From assembly GCA_022559845.1 (NCBI GenBank), contig CM040118.1, positions 449,498,053 through 449,562,052 of the forward strand: DNA of 64,000 bases, in the 5' to 3' direction. The position numbers and the translations under genes were made by a program. Below the pieces are notes generated by a model. The model made no database searches and was not told the origin of the DNA. It worked only from the letters and a program-made list of their open reading frames with translations. Shown in pieces: positions 43,990 through 55,439 of the stretch (positions within the stretch are counted from its first letter, which is position 1; each line of letters starts with the position of its first letter). This DNA comes from Amorphophallus konjac (Eukaryota; Streptophyta; Magnoliopsida; Alismatales; Araceae).

Positions 43990-45044
43990 ACAATGTATAG
44001 ACTTTAGATTGATGCACGAACATAGCAACAAGCAATATATAGACTTTGAACTGCAATGTACAGACTTTAAGGAACAATGTATAGACTTTGAGCTGGCCAA
44101 TGTATAGAGTTTGGGCTGGCCAATGTACAGACTTTGAACTGCAGCTAAGGGACAATGTATAGACTTTGAGCTGAACAATGTATAAACTTTGAGCTGGCCA
44201 ATGTACAGACTTTGGGTTGGCCAATGTACAGACTTTGAACTGCAGCCAAGGGACAATGTATAGACTTTGAGCTGAACAATGTATAGACTTTGAGCTGGCC
44301 AATGTACAGACTTTGGGATGGCCAATGTACGGACTTTGAACTGCAGCCAAGGGACAATATATAGACTTTGAGCTGAACAATGTATAGACTTTGAGTTGGC
44401 CAACGTACAGACTTTGGGCTGGCCAATGTATAGACTTTGAACTGTAGCCAAGGAACAATGTATAGACTTTGAGCTGGACAATGTACATACTTTGAGCCGG
44501 CCAATGTATAGACTTTAATGGACAATGTATAGACTTTGAGCTGGCCAATGTATAGACTCCAATAGACAATGTACAGACTTTGGGCTGGCCAATGTACGGA
44601 CTTTGAACTGCAGCCAAGGGACAATGTATAGACTTTGAGCTGAACAATGTATAGACTTTGAGTTGGCCAACGTACAGACTTTGGGCTGGCCAATGTATAG
44701 ACTTTGAACTGCAGCCAAGGAACAATGTATAGACTTTGAGCTGGACAATGTACATACTTTGAGCTGGCCAATGTATAGACTCCAATAGACAATGTACAGA
44801 CTTTGAGCTGACCAATGTATAGACTTTAATGGATAACGTACAGACTTTGAGCTGAAGGATGTATGGACTTTGTGTGCAGCAAACAACCGATGTATAGACT
44901 TCGTGTCGCAGTGACCCGTCAATGTATAGACTTTGGGCTGAGGGACGTACAGACTTCGGGTGTGCTAACAGCCAGTGTATGGATTCTGAGTTGTAGCCAA
45001 TGGATAATGTGCAGACTCGAACAGGCGATGTACAGACTTTGAGT
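43990..45044 (+). repeat. LTR satellite-like array, about 23 bp unit (3' LTR)
   Basis: Counterpart of 9379-10407, about 26 bp longer, with the same order of variants apart from a few unit-level differences. Confidence 0.92.
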
Positions 45045-46121
45045 TTCCCCCGACACACCCTCGTCTACCTTCGCCGGCACACTCTCCTTGGTGCCCTCCC
45101 CGGCGCATCCTCTTCTCCCTTCACCGGTACACCTTGGGACGCCCTCATCGGCACGCCCCCCCATACCCCTTGCCGGTACACTCTCCAGCGGCTCTCTCTC
45201 TCCGGGAAACATATACATATAACATATAATGATGATGATGTTGGTAATAATAATAATGATAATAAATAAATTAATAAAAATTATGATAAATAAAGAAATC
45301 CGAATATATATAGGAAACAAACCAAAAATGTGCAATAGTGATAATAATAGTAAAAGTGGGAGAGTAATAATAATAATAATAAACAAAAAAGGAAATCATT
45401 AGGAACAAATGCATAAAGAAGTAATAAACAGCAAAAGGAAAGAAAGGAACATATAATTAAAACCCCAGATAAAAAAAATGCTAGGGTCCACATTGCAGCC
45501 CCGTCTCTCCCCGTGACCCGACACAAAAGGAACAATAATGCCGCCCTCTCAGGCTGGGCCCGAGTCTTGAGAATTATCCTGACATGGCCAGGCCCCGACC
45601 TGGTCTTGGGCCGACATTCCAATAAGACCGGATTCGTTTCTCGCCCCGGATCCCTCCCGAGCCATTATTAAAATTACCGTGCATTCGGCAGACATTTGAA
45701 CGGATTCGCCCCGGTTTCCGTCGCGTTTCCATCATGGACCCGTGTCCGAATATGAGAAGGGTCCACGAGTGACTGACATGTTTAATGGCTCGTATCCTGA
45801 TGCGGACTTTAGTGTGATTTATTCCTGCCCCTTTCTCGCGTAGTTAGTATTATTTCTTTCGGCCGCAGGGCCCCTAATTTCGGCAATTAATCAAGGGTGT
45901 TCCCTCGTATGGGGGATGTAAATGACGTCGTGACCTTTATGGCATGACGGGATCTGGTCCCGACACGAATCACACAATCGTCTGACGAAGTCAGGACGAG
46001 CGCACCATGGGCTCTTCGGAGCCCGAACAAATCGTCACTTCGGTGACTGGCACGCCCACGCACTCAACAAACCAACAAACGAACCACCTTAATCGTTCGA
46101 CGAACGAAAAGTGCGTCCACA

Positions 46122-46126
46122 GTGAC
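46122..46126. repeat. TSD of the giant Tat element, right copy (gtgac)
   Basis: Matches 7026-7030. Confidence 0.93.
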
Positions 46127-46813
46127 ACGTTCCCTAAAAGCGTAACATTACTTTGTTCAAAATGTAAAATTATGGCCTGTAAGGTTATTTTTCTTATTAC
46201 CGAGTCAGTTTGTTTTCCTTCTCTTTTCAAATGAATGCAGATTTTGTTAAACTTATATTTGTACTTTTTCCCCTTTTTGATAGTAAGATGGCACAATAGA
46301 CAATTATTGCAATCCTTTTTTCTTAGTTTACATTGCAGAACTAATATATACAATATGAAACTTGTTTAGATGGTAAAATCAGTCAATATGTCAGTCTATG
46401 TGTAACAGTCCTGCATCCAATGTGATCACCCTTTTTGCATTTATTTTGAAAAATAGAACTCACCGATTTTGTTAAGTTGCTCTGATATGGCTGATCTGAG
46501 ACTGCTTCTGGGAAATGTAGAAATCTTGAGATCAGGCCACTGAAAAACATTGAATAAAATTATTTTAAAAAAGGATTAAAGGGAAACATGATAGACCTTT
46601 AGCAATGTGACTTTTGTGTTTGCTCATGTTCTTATTGTACAATTGTCTTTTATATGGACATAAAAGAATCAAAACAATCTTGGTTTTCGCATCATTAACC
46701 CTCTCATCTGAAAGATAGAGTGGAAGAATGTTTTCCTTTCCTTAGAATGGAAGACTGTGTGACTCTCAGCAGGAAACATAATGCCATTTTTTTTTATGTT
46801 GTCTGTTTTGTAG
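46127..46813. other. Intergenic sequence, no gene seen
   Basis: AT-rich flank that continues 7025 before the Tat insertion. No ORF or transposon end was recognised. Confidence 0.5.
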
Positions 46814-47087
46814 CCCAATGGGAAAGGAAGTAGCTGCTACTCATGAAATGGACAACAATCTTGACGGTAAAGACTCTCAAGCTACAGATAGTAAATAAAG
46901 AGAATATGAAGGAAAGGAATGTGATGGAGAAAGTAATTCCACAGCAAGTGTTTTTGTCTTTGGAAGCAGCTCAAAGAAAAGTGATGTTCTTGATTTAAAT
47001 GCTTCTGATGGTACTGACGAAATCTCCATGACAAATGCATTTGGTATCAAGGCATATTTCCTTACTTCCAAACTCAAGCCAAATTAA
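46814..47087 (+). pseudogene. Broken exon fragment, copy B
   Basis: An exon-like frame after acceptor ttttgtag: PMGKEVAATHEMDNNLDGK, then an in-frame taa (about 46895), then the same FVFGSSSKK frame as copy A to a stop at 47085-47087. Parent gene not recognised. Confidence 0.4.
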
Positions 47088-47515
47088 ATTACAAAATCCT
47101 CCTCAGAATGTTATCCCTCTTGACAAGAATGAGAAATGTTACCTAAAGGCTTTCTAATAAAGGACACCAAACAGTGAGCATAAAACCCAAGCAGATATTC
47201 ATCAAGGAATAAAGGGGAAAGATATGGGAGTCAAAAAAATGAGCATGGTGTTCAGTCGGCTGATAGCATTACGTCAACCTCTCAATTGCTAATGCCATAA
47301 ACTCAACAAACATCAATTAATAAATGTTGACTCTGCTATTAAACTCTACAAAGAAATGCAGGCTTTGTCTGTTTCTCCAAATGCGTCTACGTTTAACACC
47401 ATTCTGGTCGACTATCTGATGCTATCAGCATGTTAGACAAGTTCAAAGAGGAGCAATGATTTATACCCACATCTGTGACTTACAATAGTATCATTGATGG
47501 CTTTGTAAAGAAAGG
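46913..47515 (+). repeat. Segmental duplication, copy B, first part
   Basis: Matches 1-603. It ends where the large-LTR element inserted; the rest of the copy resumes at 54706. Confidence 0.93.
47326..47515 (+). pseudogene. PPR pseudogene fragment, copy B, interrupted
   Basis: The same two decayed PPR motifs as 414-606, with the same frameshift and stop. The retroelement inserted after the codons for GFVKK. Confidence 0.8.
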
Positions 47516-49657
47516 TGATGTGACACCACTTATGGACCTATTTTGCATGCATTCAAGTTTGAGCAGCGGACTCACACTAGCGAGCTCACCCGTATGGCGC
47601 ACACTAGTACCCGATGGCGACTAGGCGATGTTGGAGAGGGTCCGAGGCGGGACCTTTAGGCTCCAGTGGTTGGCTAGCTTGGGAAGAACCCCAAATGGGC
47701 CTAGGATGCCCAAATCATGGGCGGCCAACACACCAAGGGTGTGGGTTAAATGGATGCTCTCACAACTCGCCCGCGGTGGTCACTCAATTTGGTGGCAATT
47801 TAAATCGGACACTCTCATTCCGCCGACGGAGTAACTAAAGCAATACTAAGCTAAGCAAGTCCATTACAGCAATGAGGGATGTTCAGGAGCTCACCTAGCC
47901 GGCGTGAAGACGCCGACTCCGGCCGGAGACGGGGGCGAGCGGGGAGGCGAGGGTATGCACCCGCACGCCGCGTCGATTGAAGCTTCAAACCTGCGACTTA
48001 ATAATGACATGAACTACACCCCATGCAAGGGGGGGATCTCGGGGTGGGGATTAAGTGAATTACAGCCAAAACTACCTCCACGCAGGGAGGGGCCTTCAGC
48101 CGGCCAAGCGGGGTGGGTAATTATGCAAAGAGGACCGACTTTCCGAGCTCCGCCGGTTCTGCCTTTCTTCTGTATTTCTGGATAGGGGGTCGATGTTGAC
48201 GCTGCCAAAAATTCCACCGAGCTCAGAACCTGATGAGACTTGCGCCAAAAGCTTGCTAATGGACCAAGGATGATCTCTGAATTTTTGCTGAGCCTGGTAC
48301 AGTAGTTGCTGGCCGGGGCGGAGTCTGGAACCGGACTGATTGGTTCTGCCTCTGTCTGGTGCAGAACAATGTGGCTGGTTGCAGAGGGTGTCACGATCAC
48401 TACCAAGCTCTGATTGAGGCGAGACCTGAACCGTTGGAACCGTGGTCGAGTCTTCTTTATGACACACTTGGAGTAGAAAATTTGTAACTTGAGATGCCGA
48501 TGATCAAATGCAGCTCTGCTTCTTGAGGATGAAAGAAGACTTGAGAGGGAAGAATTTTGCTGAAGAACACTTGTTCTGAATCCCAAAAGGTTCGCCGTGG
48601 CCGAGCTTCCACTCTCGCTCTGGCTCTCTGCCTGGGGTCTTCTGCGCAGTCGAGGGAGATCGGCTCCTACGGACAGCTCCGACCTCGGAAGCTGGCGAGA
48701 CCACCTTTGTTGGAAAGCTAACTCGCAGACGATTCCAGCAATGTAGGCCTTGTCACCTGAATCTGTGAGGGACGGTCGTGGCTGCCTCTCCAAGTCGCTG
48801 CAACTCTGCTGCCTGAAACAGAGATAGAATGAGGAGATGTGCAAGGGGAGAGCAAGGGGGAGGGGGGGTGAACTTGGTTTGACCAAGGGGGAGGTGGGGG
48901 CGAATTTGGGAGCTTGGGGGTGGGGGGAGATGAAAGGGCACAGCCCAAGGGGAGGGAAATTCAAATTTGGGCTTAGGGAAGAGCCCCTTCAACCTTGGGG
49001 AGAGGAAGGGGTGCTTAGGAAGTAGTGTTGGGTAGTTGGGGGTTGGGAGGTGGGGTGTGGATTGGAGGATGCCACCTTGGGTTGGGGGGGGAGTTAAATG
49101 AGTGTATGGGGAAGGGGAGAGGTCTTAATGAGGGGTGAATGGGGAGGAGAGAGAAAATTCTGAAAATTGGGGTGGAGGGAGAGAGAGAGAGAGGGGGGGA
49201 CCCCTTAGAGGGAGAGAGAGGGATAAAGAGAGAGAGAGATATTGAGAGAGGAAGCTAGAGGGATTTGGAGTTTTTCTGGAATTCAATATTCATGCATTAG
49301 TTCTTATATATGAGGAGTGGGGTGGCCTATTTATAGGCACAAGACATTTCACATGACCATACTGACCCTGACAACTGACATAATGACCAAATACTCCAAG
49401 GGAGGGGCGCCCTTGGGCCTAGCCCACTATTTGGGCCCAATAGCCTAATGAACCAACATAATGACACACGACTTAGGAAAATGACTTTCTAACCTAGGTA
49501 CATGACTCAAATAAAGGGAAAATTACATGATTAAGACTCAAATAAAAATAAGGAAATTACATGACTTGACTCACTAACACATGAGGAACATAATGGCATA
49601 CACCGATGATCAATCCGAGCTTCAGAAAATGTGGAGGGGCAAGCGATGTCCCCATCA
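47516..49657 (-). repeat. 3' LTR of the non-autonomous element
   Basis: 2,142 bp. Contains a GA/CT microsatellite zone (about 49165-49250). A long minus frame at 48014-48964 is conserved in the other LTR simply because both LTRs share it. Confidence 0.93.
49328..49335 (-). promoter_or_regulatory. LTR TATA box (left LTR)
   Basis: TATAAATA on the minus strand in the context gcctataaataggcc. The same site in the right LTR (54371-54378) would be the promoter of the element. The CT-rich zone lies just downstream, as is common in plant leaders. Confidence 0.7.
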
Positions 49658-49966
49658 TACCCCCGGGTTGGGGAAAACTCGACCCTGTCGAGTATGGGTC
49701 CACGGGGGAAGTGGCACACCGAACTGCGGCTCTGGGCGATCGACGATCTCCATACTCAACCCGCGACCATAGTCGGGGAACGGCGCTTCAGCTCGACAAA
49801 GTGGCTCGATCATACCCTCATGCTGGCTATGATGTCTTGCTTGCCTAATATTGCTGCCGTATGCTCACGTCGGGCTCTCGGGCTAATTTGCGGTGGCACT
49901 CCGAAGGTGTCTCTCGCAAGGATAGGTGTAAGCTCAAGGCACTCACTAGGATCCACCGCGGTGCCC

Positions 49967-51169
49967 CTAGAGGGTGCTGGATCCGCCACATGAGAGATGG
50001 GGAGAATCCCAAAAACCCTTTTGAAAGTTCAACCCATAAGCCGGGTTGCCAAAGCCACTCGGAACTTGGCAAGGTCCAAGTCCTCGTGCCCTCAATTTGG
50101 AGGTGACCCCAGGGCAGAGCCACTCCAAAATCATCATCGTCAAGTTACCAACTTGGAGTTTCAAGTGGCGCTCACGAGTTTTTGCTTGCTTATTGTGAAT
50201 CTCACCGCTTGCTACTTGATATTTGCTTGGATGCATATGCCATGCTTTATGATGCGGTGGGAGTGGACAATGTATAGTATGTAAAGGTAGTCCGGGGCAG
50301 CCAAATGTAGTTCGATCATGCTTTGATGCCATGAGGACTGTGATAGACTTAGGGGGCCCGAGACATCCATAGATGAACCTTTTATGCATGGGTATGACGA
50401 ATGTCGGGGGACCCGGACATCCATGTATGCTCCTAGCATTCATAAGACCAATGGTGAATTGGGGAGGACCGTTACACCCAAATAGGGACCACTCATGCTT
50501 CCTACTTGACATGTGGGTGTTGTGAATGAATGGACCCGACTTTCTAATCATGCCAAGTGGTGTGTTGTGCCAAGACTCATGCACTCCTATCCTAGAGATG
50601 ACTTCCATGTGCATGGGTGTGGGGTGGCCCTTGAGCTTCCACTCGTATGGATCAAAGGGATCTAAGAAGGGAGGCATCATGGGGTGGGACAATTCTTCAA
50701 TCCCAAGGTTTATGTTGCCTAAGGTCAATGCTCCCTTGGTGTAACCCGATTCTAGGAAGGGAGGGGTTTGGGTTAATATGGACGGTAAGGATAGGGTAAG
50801 GTGGGTGGTGAATAAGGTGAGTGGGTTACATAGAGATCTAGGCTCCCATAGGAAAGGGTCAAAGGGATCATGGTAAAGGTCACCTAGATAGGGGTACTCC
50901 ATGCCCTCAAGGTCCTCATATGGTGGGGGGTCGCCTTCCTCTAATGAAATGGTTGGGCCGGTGTATGGGGTGGGTTGGTTGGTAAAGGTTCTAGGAATCA
51001 CAATGGTAGGGGAGTGGACCGGGATGGACTCTTCCACTATGGGGAGAATGAAAAGGAGGTCACTAGTGTAGCAACCAATAGTGCAAATCGAGGTGATAGA
51101 CCCAATGCATGGATGGATGAGGTCAAGGCTCTTGGGTCGGTCCGCCCCTAGGGTCAACAAAGAAGTCAA
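49967..51169 (-). CDS. Second internal frame of the non-autonomous element, GC.GPP repeats
   Basis: This 400-codon frame is in the same register as the gag-like ORF upstream. It is separated from it by one taa (51275-51277) and a 35-codon open stretch. I do not recognise a domain. It is Pro-rich and contains four tandem units of about 19 residues with a [FHY]GC.G[PL]P core: FGCNGPP, HGCPGPP, YGCLGPP and FGCPGLP. At DNA level the units are about 56 bp apart (near 50294, 50350, 50406 and 50461). It could be a gag extension with an unknown role, or non-coding sequence that happens to stay open. Confidence 0.45.
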   Translation of the reverse strand: MTSLLTLGADRPKSLDLIHPCIGSITSICTIGCYTSDLLFILPIVEESIPVHSPTIVIPRTFTNQPTPYTGPTISLEEGDPPPYEDLEGMEYPYLGDLYHDPFDPFLWEPRSLCNPLTLFTTHLTLSLPSILTQTPPFLESGYTKGALTLGNINLGIEELSHPMMPPFLDPFDPYEWKLKGHPTPMHMEVISRIGVHESWHNTPLGMIRKSGPFIHNTHMSSRKHEWSLFGCNGPPQFTIGLMNARSIHGCPGPPTFVIPMHKRFIYGCLGPPKSITVLMASKHDRTTFGCPGLPLHTIHCPLPPHHKAWHMHPSKYQVASGEIHNKQAKTRERHLKLQVGNLTMMILEWLCPGVTSKLRARGLGPCQVPSGFGNPAYGLNFQKGFWDSPHLSCGGSSTL

Positions 51170-51274
51170 GTCTAATTGCCACTCTAGACCTTGGAGGAGA
51201 TCATCCCAACATTCTACCTCATAGTAGGATTGGATTGTGGTGTGATAGAAGTGGAAGGGTACAATGGGAAAGTT

Positions 51275-52525
51275 TTACTCTATGGGTGGGTAAACATAGG
51301 ACATGATGGGGTGAATTGGTCTCTCCTTTAGCCATCTAGCTAGGGGCCCATCTATGATTACGGTGCTATTTGTGAAGGCTTGTGGCTCTTGGGGGTCCAA
51401 GCTATGTGGAGGGGACATTTGTGATTCTTCCTCACCATAGGTATGAACTTGGGTTTCCTCAAGGATGGGGATGGGTTCCGGAATGGTATCTACTCCCATG
51501 TGGATGGTTGTGGTCTCCTTTCTCAAGGGAATGGGAAGGTCTATTGAGGGTGGGGTGATGATGGTTGGTGCATGGTGTACCCGGGGTGGTGGGTAATGGG
51601 AAACTTGGTTTTGGATACGGAGGGGAAGTAGTGGAAGCCTAGGTTGGGGAAAGATTGGTGTAGGAAGTGGGAGGTGGGTTGGGTGAGGTGTTTTGGGTTG
51701 ATTTGTTTTGGGAGATGTGTCACTTTTTGGGGACGATGGTGGGTTTGGGGTGGTGGTCAAGGGGGCTTGTGGGGTACGGGTTTGGTGAGGGGTTTTGGGT
51801 TTGGGGGTGGTGGCCATTATGGGCCTAGGTGGAGGGGTGGACACGGTGTCCACTTGGTTTTGAATGGTGAGGGTTGGATGAGTGGTGGTCATCATGGAGG
51901 GAATTGGGTCGGTTAGGGGTCTCTTGCCCTTGGGATCGTTTGGGGTGGAAGTGGGGGCTAAAGGGGCTTGACTAGTGTAGGTTAGGGAAGGGGGTTTTGG
52001 TTGGGGTGTGGGGGCCCTCATGGGGTTAGGTGGGGAGGTGGAGGCCTTGGACACTTGGGTTCTAGTGGTAAGGGTTTGGACGGGTGGGGTTGGAGGAGTG
52101 GGAGTGCCCCTCGAGTTTTGGTAACCCGGGTAGGAGGGAGGAGGTCGGGGAGTGTAGACTTTCCTAAGTTTGGCTTTCATGTTCTCCCATGTGTTAATAG
52201 GCTCTAGCCTCATAACCCTCCTAAATTGTTCGATGAACTTCCACCTATCCTCGGCATGGTACACAAGTCGACTCTTGGCAAGGTAGATTCTCATGGGTTC
52301 AGTCATTGGATTCCTCTTAAAGTATTTGTCCATGTTTTCCTCCCACTCTAAATATGCACTAGGGTGGTATCCATTAAAGATAAGGTCCTCAAATAGGACT
52401 ATGCCCAAAGGGGTGTCAATCGGACCTTTGCGGAGGGCCGAGTGAGATGGATGTGACTTACATGAAGTAGCCATGCTAGTGGACAAAAGAGATGCAACGG
52501 TCGAAGACTCTAAATACATAGACAC
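51275..52525 (-). CDS. Gag-like protein of the non-autonomous element
   Basis: A 416-codon frame from ATG 52523-52525. Residues about 45-150 resemble the retrotransposon gag domain: FNGYHPSAYLEWEENMDKYF, RLVYHAEDRWKFIEQF, NTWENMKAKLRKVYTPR. The rest is very rich in Pro and Thr (PTPPTPPVQTL ... TTTPNPPSSPKSD), with no zinc knuckle seen. A gag-only element could package its RNA and use enzymes of a relative. Confidence 0.7.
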   Translation of the reverse strand: MSMYLESSTVASLLSTSMATSCKSHPSHSALRKGPIDTPLGIVLFEDLIFNGYHPSAYLEWEENMDKYFKRNPMTEPMRIYLAKSRLVYHAEDRWKFIEQFRRVMRLEPINTWENMKAKLRKVYTPRPPPSYPGYQNSRGTPTPPTPPVQTLTTRTQVSKASTSPPNPMRAPTPQPKPPSLTYTSQAPLAPTSTPNDPKGKRPLTDPIPSMMTTTHPTLTIQNQVDTVSTPPPRPIMATTPKPKTPHQTRTPQAPLTTTPNPPSSPKSDTSPKTNQPKTPHPTHLPLPTPIFPQPRLPLLPLRIQNQVSHYPPPRVHHAPTIITPPSIDLPIPLRKETTTIHMGVDTIPEPIPILEETQVHTYGEEESQMSPPHSLDPQEPQAFTNSTVIIDGPLARWLKERPIHPIMSYVYPPIE

Positions 52526-52563
52526 GCCCTAGGACCAACTTGATAGAGACAAGTTGTGAACTT

Positions 52564-52575
52564 GCTCTGATACCA
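52564..52575 (-). other. Primer-binding site of the non-autonomous element
   Basis: TGGTATCAGAGC on the minus strand, 2 bp from the LTR. Matches initiator tRNA-Met and fixes the element's orientation. Confidence 0.93.
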
Positions 52576-52577
52576 CT

Positions 52578-54700
52578 TGATGTGACACCACCTATGGACC
52601 TATTTTGCATGCATTCAAGTTTGAGCAGCGGACTCACACTAGCGAGCTCACCCGTATGGCGCACACTAGTACCCGATGGCGACTAGGCGATGTTGGAGAG
52701 GGTCCGAGGCGGGACCTTTAGGCTCCAGTGGTTGGCTAGCTTGGGAAGAACCCCAAATGGGCCTAGGATGCCCAAATCATGGGCGGCCAACACACCAAGG
52801 GTGTGGATTAAGTGGATGCTCTCACAACTCGCCCGCGGTGGTCACTCAATTTGGTGGCAATTTAAATCGGACACTCTCATTCCGCCGACGGAGTAACTAA
52901 AGCAATACTAAGCTAAGCAAGTCCATTACAGCAATGAGGGATGTTCAGGAGCTCACCTAGCCGGCGTGAAGACGCCGACTCCGGCCGGAGACGGGGGCGA
53001 GCGGGGAGGCGAGGGTATGCACCCGCACGCCGCGTCGATTGAAGCTTCAAACCTGCGACTTAATAATGACATGAACTACACCCCATGCAAGGGGGGGATC
53101 TCGGGGTGGGGATTAAGTGAATTACAGCCAAAACTACCTCCACGCAGGGAGGGGCCTTCAGCCGGCCAAGCGGGGTGGGTAATTATGCAAAGAGGACCGA
53201 CTTTCCGAGCTCCGCCGGTTCTGCCTTTCTTCTGTATTTCTGGATAGGGGGTCGATGTTGACGCTGCCAAAAATTCCACCGAGCTCAGAACCTGATGAGA
53301 CTTGCGCCAAAAGCTTGCTAATGGACCAAGGATGATCTCTGAATTTTTGCTGAGCCTGGTACAGTAGTTGCTGGCCGGGGCGAAGTCTGGAACCGGACTG
53401 ATTGGTTCTGCCTCTGTCTGGTGCAGAACAATGTGGCTGGTTGCAGAGGATGCCACGATCACTACCAAGCTCTGATTGAGGCGAGACCTGAACCGTTGGA
53501 ACCGTGGTCGAGTCTTCTTTCTGACACACTTGGAGTAGAAAATTTGTAACTTGAGATGCCGATGATCAAATGCAGCTCTGCTTCTTGAGGATGAAAGAAG
53601 ACTTGAGAGGGAAGAATTTTGCTGAAGAACACTTGTTCTGAATCCCAAAAGGTTCGCCGTGGCCGAGCTTCCACTCTCGCTCTGGCTCTCTGCCTGGGGT
53701 CTTCTGCGCAGTCGAGGGAGATCGGCTCCTACGGACAGCTCCGACCTCGGAAGCTGGCGAGACAACCTTTGTTGGAAAGCTAACTCGCAGACGATTCCAG
53801 CAATGTAGGCCTTGTCACCTGAATCTGTGAGGGACGGTCGTGGCTGCCTCTCCAAGTCGCTGCAACTCTGCTGCCTGAAACAGAGATAGAATGAGGAGAT
53901 GTGCAAGGGGAGAGCAAGGGGGAGGGGGGGTGAACTTGGTTTGACCAAGGGGGAGGTGGGGGGCGAATTTGGGAGCTTGGGGGTGGGGGGAGATGAAAGG
54001 GCACAGCCCAAGGGGAGGGAAATTCAAATTTGGGCTTAGGGAAGAGCCCCTTCAACCTTGGGGAGAGGAAGGGGTGCTTAGGAAGTGGTGTTGGGTAGTT
54101 GGGGGTTGGGAGGTGGGGTGTGGATTGGAGGATGCCACCTTGGGTTGGGGGGGGAGTTAAATGAGTGTATGGGGAAGGGGAGAGGTCTTAAATGGGGAGG
54201 AGAGAGAAAATTCCGAAAATTGGAGAGAGAGAGAGAGGGGGGACCCCTTAGAGGGAGAGAGAGGGATAGAGAGAGAGAGAGATATTGAGAGAGGAAGCTA
54301 GAGGGATTTGGAGTTTTTCTGGAATTCAATATTCATGCATTAGTTCTTACATATGAGGAGTGGGGTGGCCTATTTATAGGCACAAGACATTTCACATGAC
54401 CATACTGACCCTGACAACTGACATAATGACCAAATACTCCAAGGGAGGGGCGCCCTTGGGCCTAGCCCACTATTTGGGCCCAATAGCCTAATGAACCAAC
54501 ATAATGACACACGACTTAGGAAAATGACTTTCTAACCTAGGTACATGACTCAAATAAAGGGAAAAATACATGATTAAGACTCAAATAAAAATAAGGAAAT
54601 TACATTACTTGACTCACTAACACATGAGGAACATAATGACGTACACCGATGATCAATCCGAGCTTCAGAAAATGTGGAGGGGCAAGCGATGTCCCCATCA
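52578..54700 (-). repeat. 5' LTR of the non-autonomous element
   Basis: 2,123 bp, matching 47516-49657. The main differences are a shorter stretch near 54188-54235 and scattered substitutions. Confidence 0.93.
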
Positions 54701-55291
54701 AAAGGTAAGATCAGCTCAAACTTTGTGAAGAAACATGATCATAAAATTTTATCTTGTGATTGTTCTGTTTGAGTAGATATCTGACCAGCTTGCTTTAGCC
54801 TATCTCCTTGTATTTCATCTCACTCTACTGAAGTTTGAAACAATTGAAGCAATTGATTAACAATAAAAAGGACGAGGGATAATTACATTTTCCCACCCTC
54901 AACTATCGAACAGTTGCATTGCATATAAGAAGCAATGTACCTTTAATCCTTAATATCTTAAAAATAATAACTTGTCAGAAGTTACGTCTATGCTGCTTCA
55001 CTATCATATGCTGCTCATTCTTGTGGTGCTAGTTGGGTCCCTGGCTGCTGGACCAGAGATATCCTCTAGCCTGAGAAGCATAGGCTTTGTGCTCAGGAAG
55101 GAATGAAGAGCCAAGTGCAACAGCAGCAGCAGAGATATTCTGAGTTTCTCTTAGCAAATATCTTTTATGATAATTAAAGAGACTTACGTTATGATTATGT
55201 GGTGGGGGGTGTTCTTATTGTTAGATTCCCCCCCCTCCCCCCTCCCCCGCAGTTCTCTTTCTCAAAGAATGAAGTGAGGGTACACTGATAG

Positions 55292-55439
55292 CTCTGAAAT
55301 GAGTTCAACAATTACCTAAGAAAAATATAAATAATATACTCAGAGTTGGTATCATTCTGCATTCACTCTGAAATGAGTTCAACAATTACCTAAGAAAAAT
55401 ATAAATAATATACTCAGAGTTGGTATCATTCTGCATTCA
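55292..55439 (+). repeat. 74 bp tandem duplication specific to copy B
   Basis: 55292-55365 is repeated at 55366-55439 (ctctgaaatgagttcaac ... ctgcattca). Copy A has a single unit at about 1183-1258. Confidence 0.93.

Larger units (their letters stand above)
7031..46121 (+). mobile_element. Giant Ty3/gypsy LTR retrotransposon, Tat lineage (Retand/Ogre-like)
   Basis: The element has 4.46 kb LTRs starting TGTGGACACC and ending GCGTCCACA, the TSD gtgac, a PBS at 11490-11507 and a PPT just before 41651. The coding order is gag, protease, RT, RNase H, second RNase H, integrase. The extra RNase H is a Tat hallmark. A long region follows with antisense ORFs and tandem arrays, as reported for Retand-type Tat elements. 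A Sirevirus (22567-32396 plus its 5 bp TSD) is nested inside; without it the element is about 29.3 kb. Several stops and frameshifts disable pol, so this copy is non-autonomous now. Confidence 0.95.
41651..46121 (+). repeat. 3' LTR of the Tat element
   Basis: 4,471 bp, matching 7031-11485, with TATA box at 42438-42444, repeat arrays, and the 23 bp array at 43990-45044. Differences from the 5' LTR are scattered substitutions and repeat-number changes. Confidence 0.95.
47516..54700 (-). mobile_element. Non-autonomous large-LTR retrotransposon with gag only
   Basis: 7,185 bp, TSD aaagg at 47511-47515 and 54701-54705. The LTRs are 2,142 and 2,123 bp, with termini TGATG...CATCA. The PBS is TGGTATCAGAGC (initiator tRNA-Met). 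Only a gag-like frame and a second unknown frame lie inside. There is no protease, RT, RNase H or integrase, so it must borrow enzymes. The gag resembles Ty3/gypsy gag. LTR divergence is low, on the order of one to two percent by eye. Confidence 0.9.

Noticed and set aside
48014..48964. 316-codon minus ORF in the LTR of the gag-only element (also 53076-54011)
   Set aside because: Conserved between LTRs only because LTRs are copies of each other. Composition is low-complexity Pro/Ser and the frame crosses the expected leader region.
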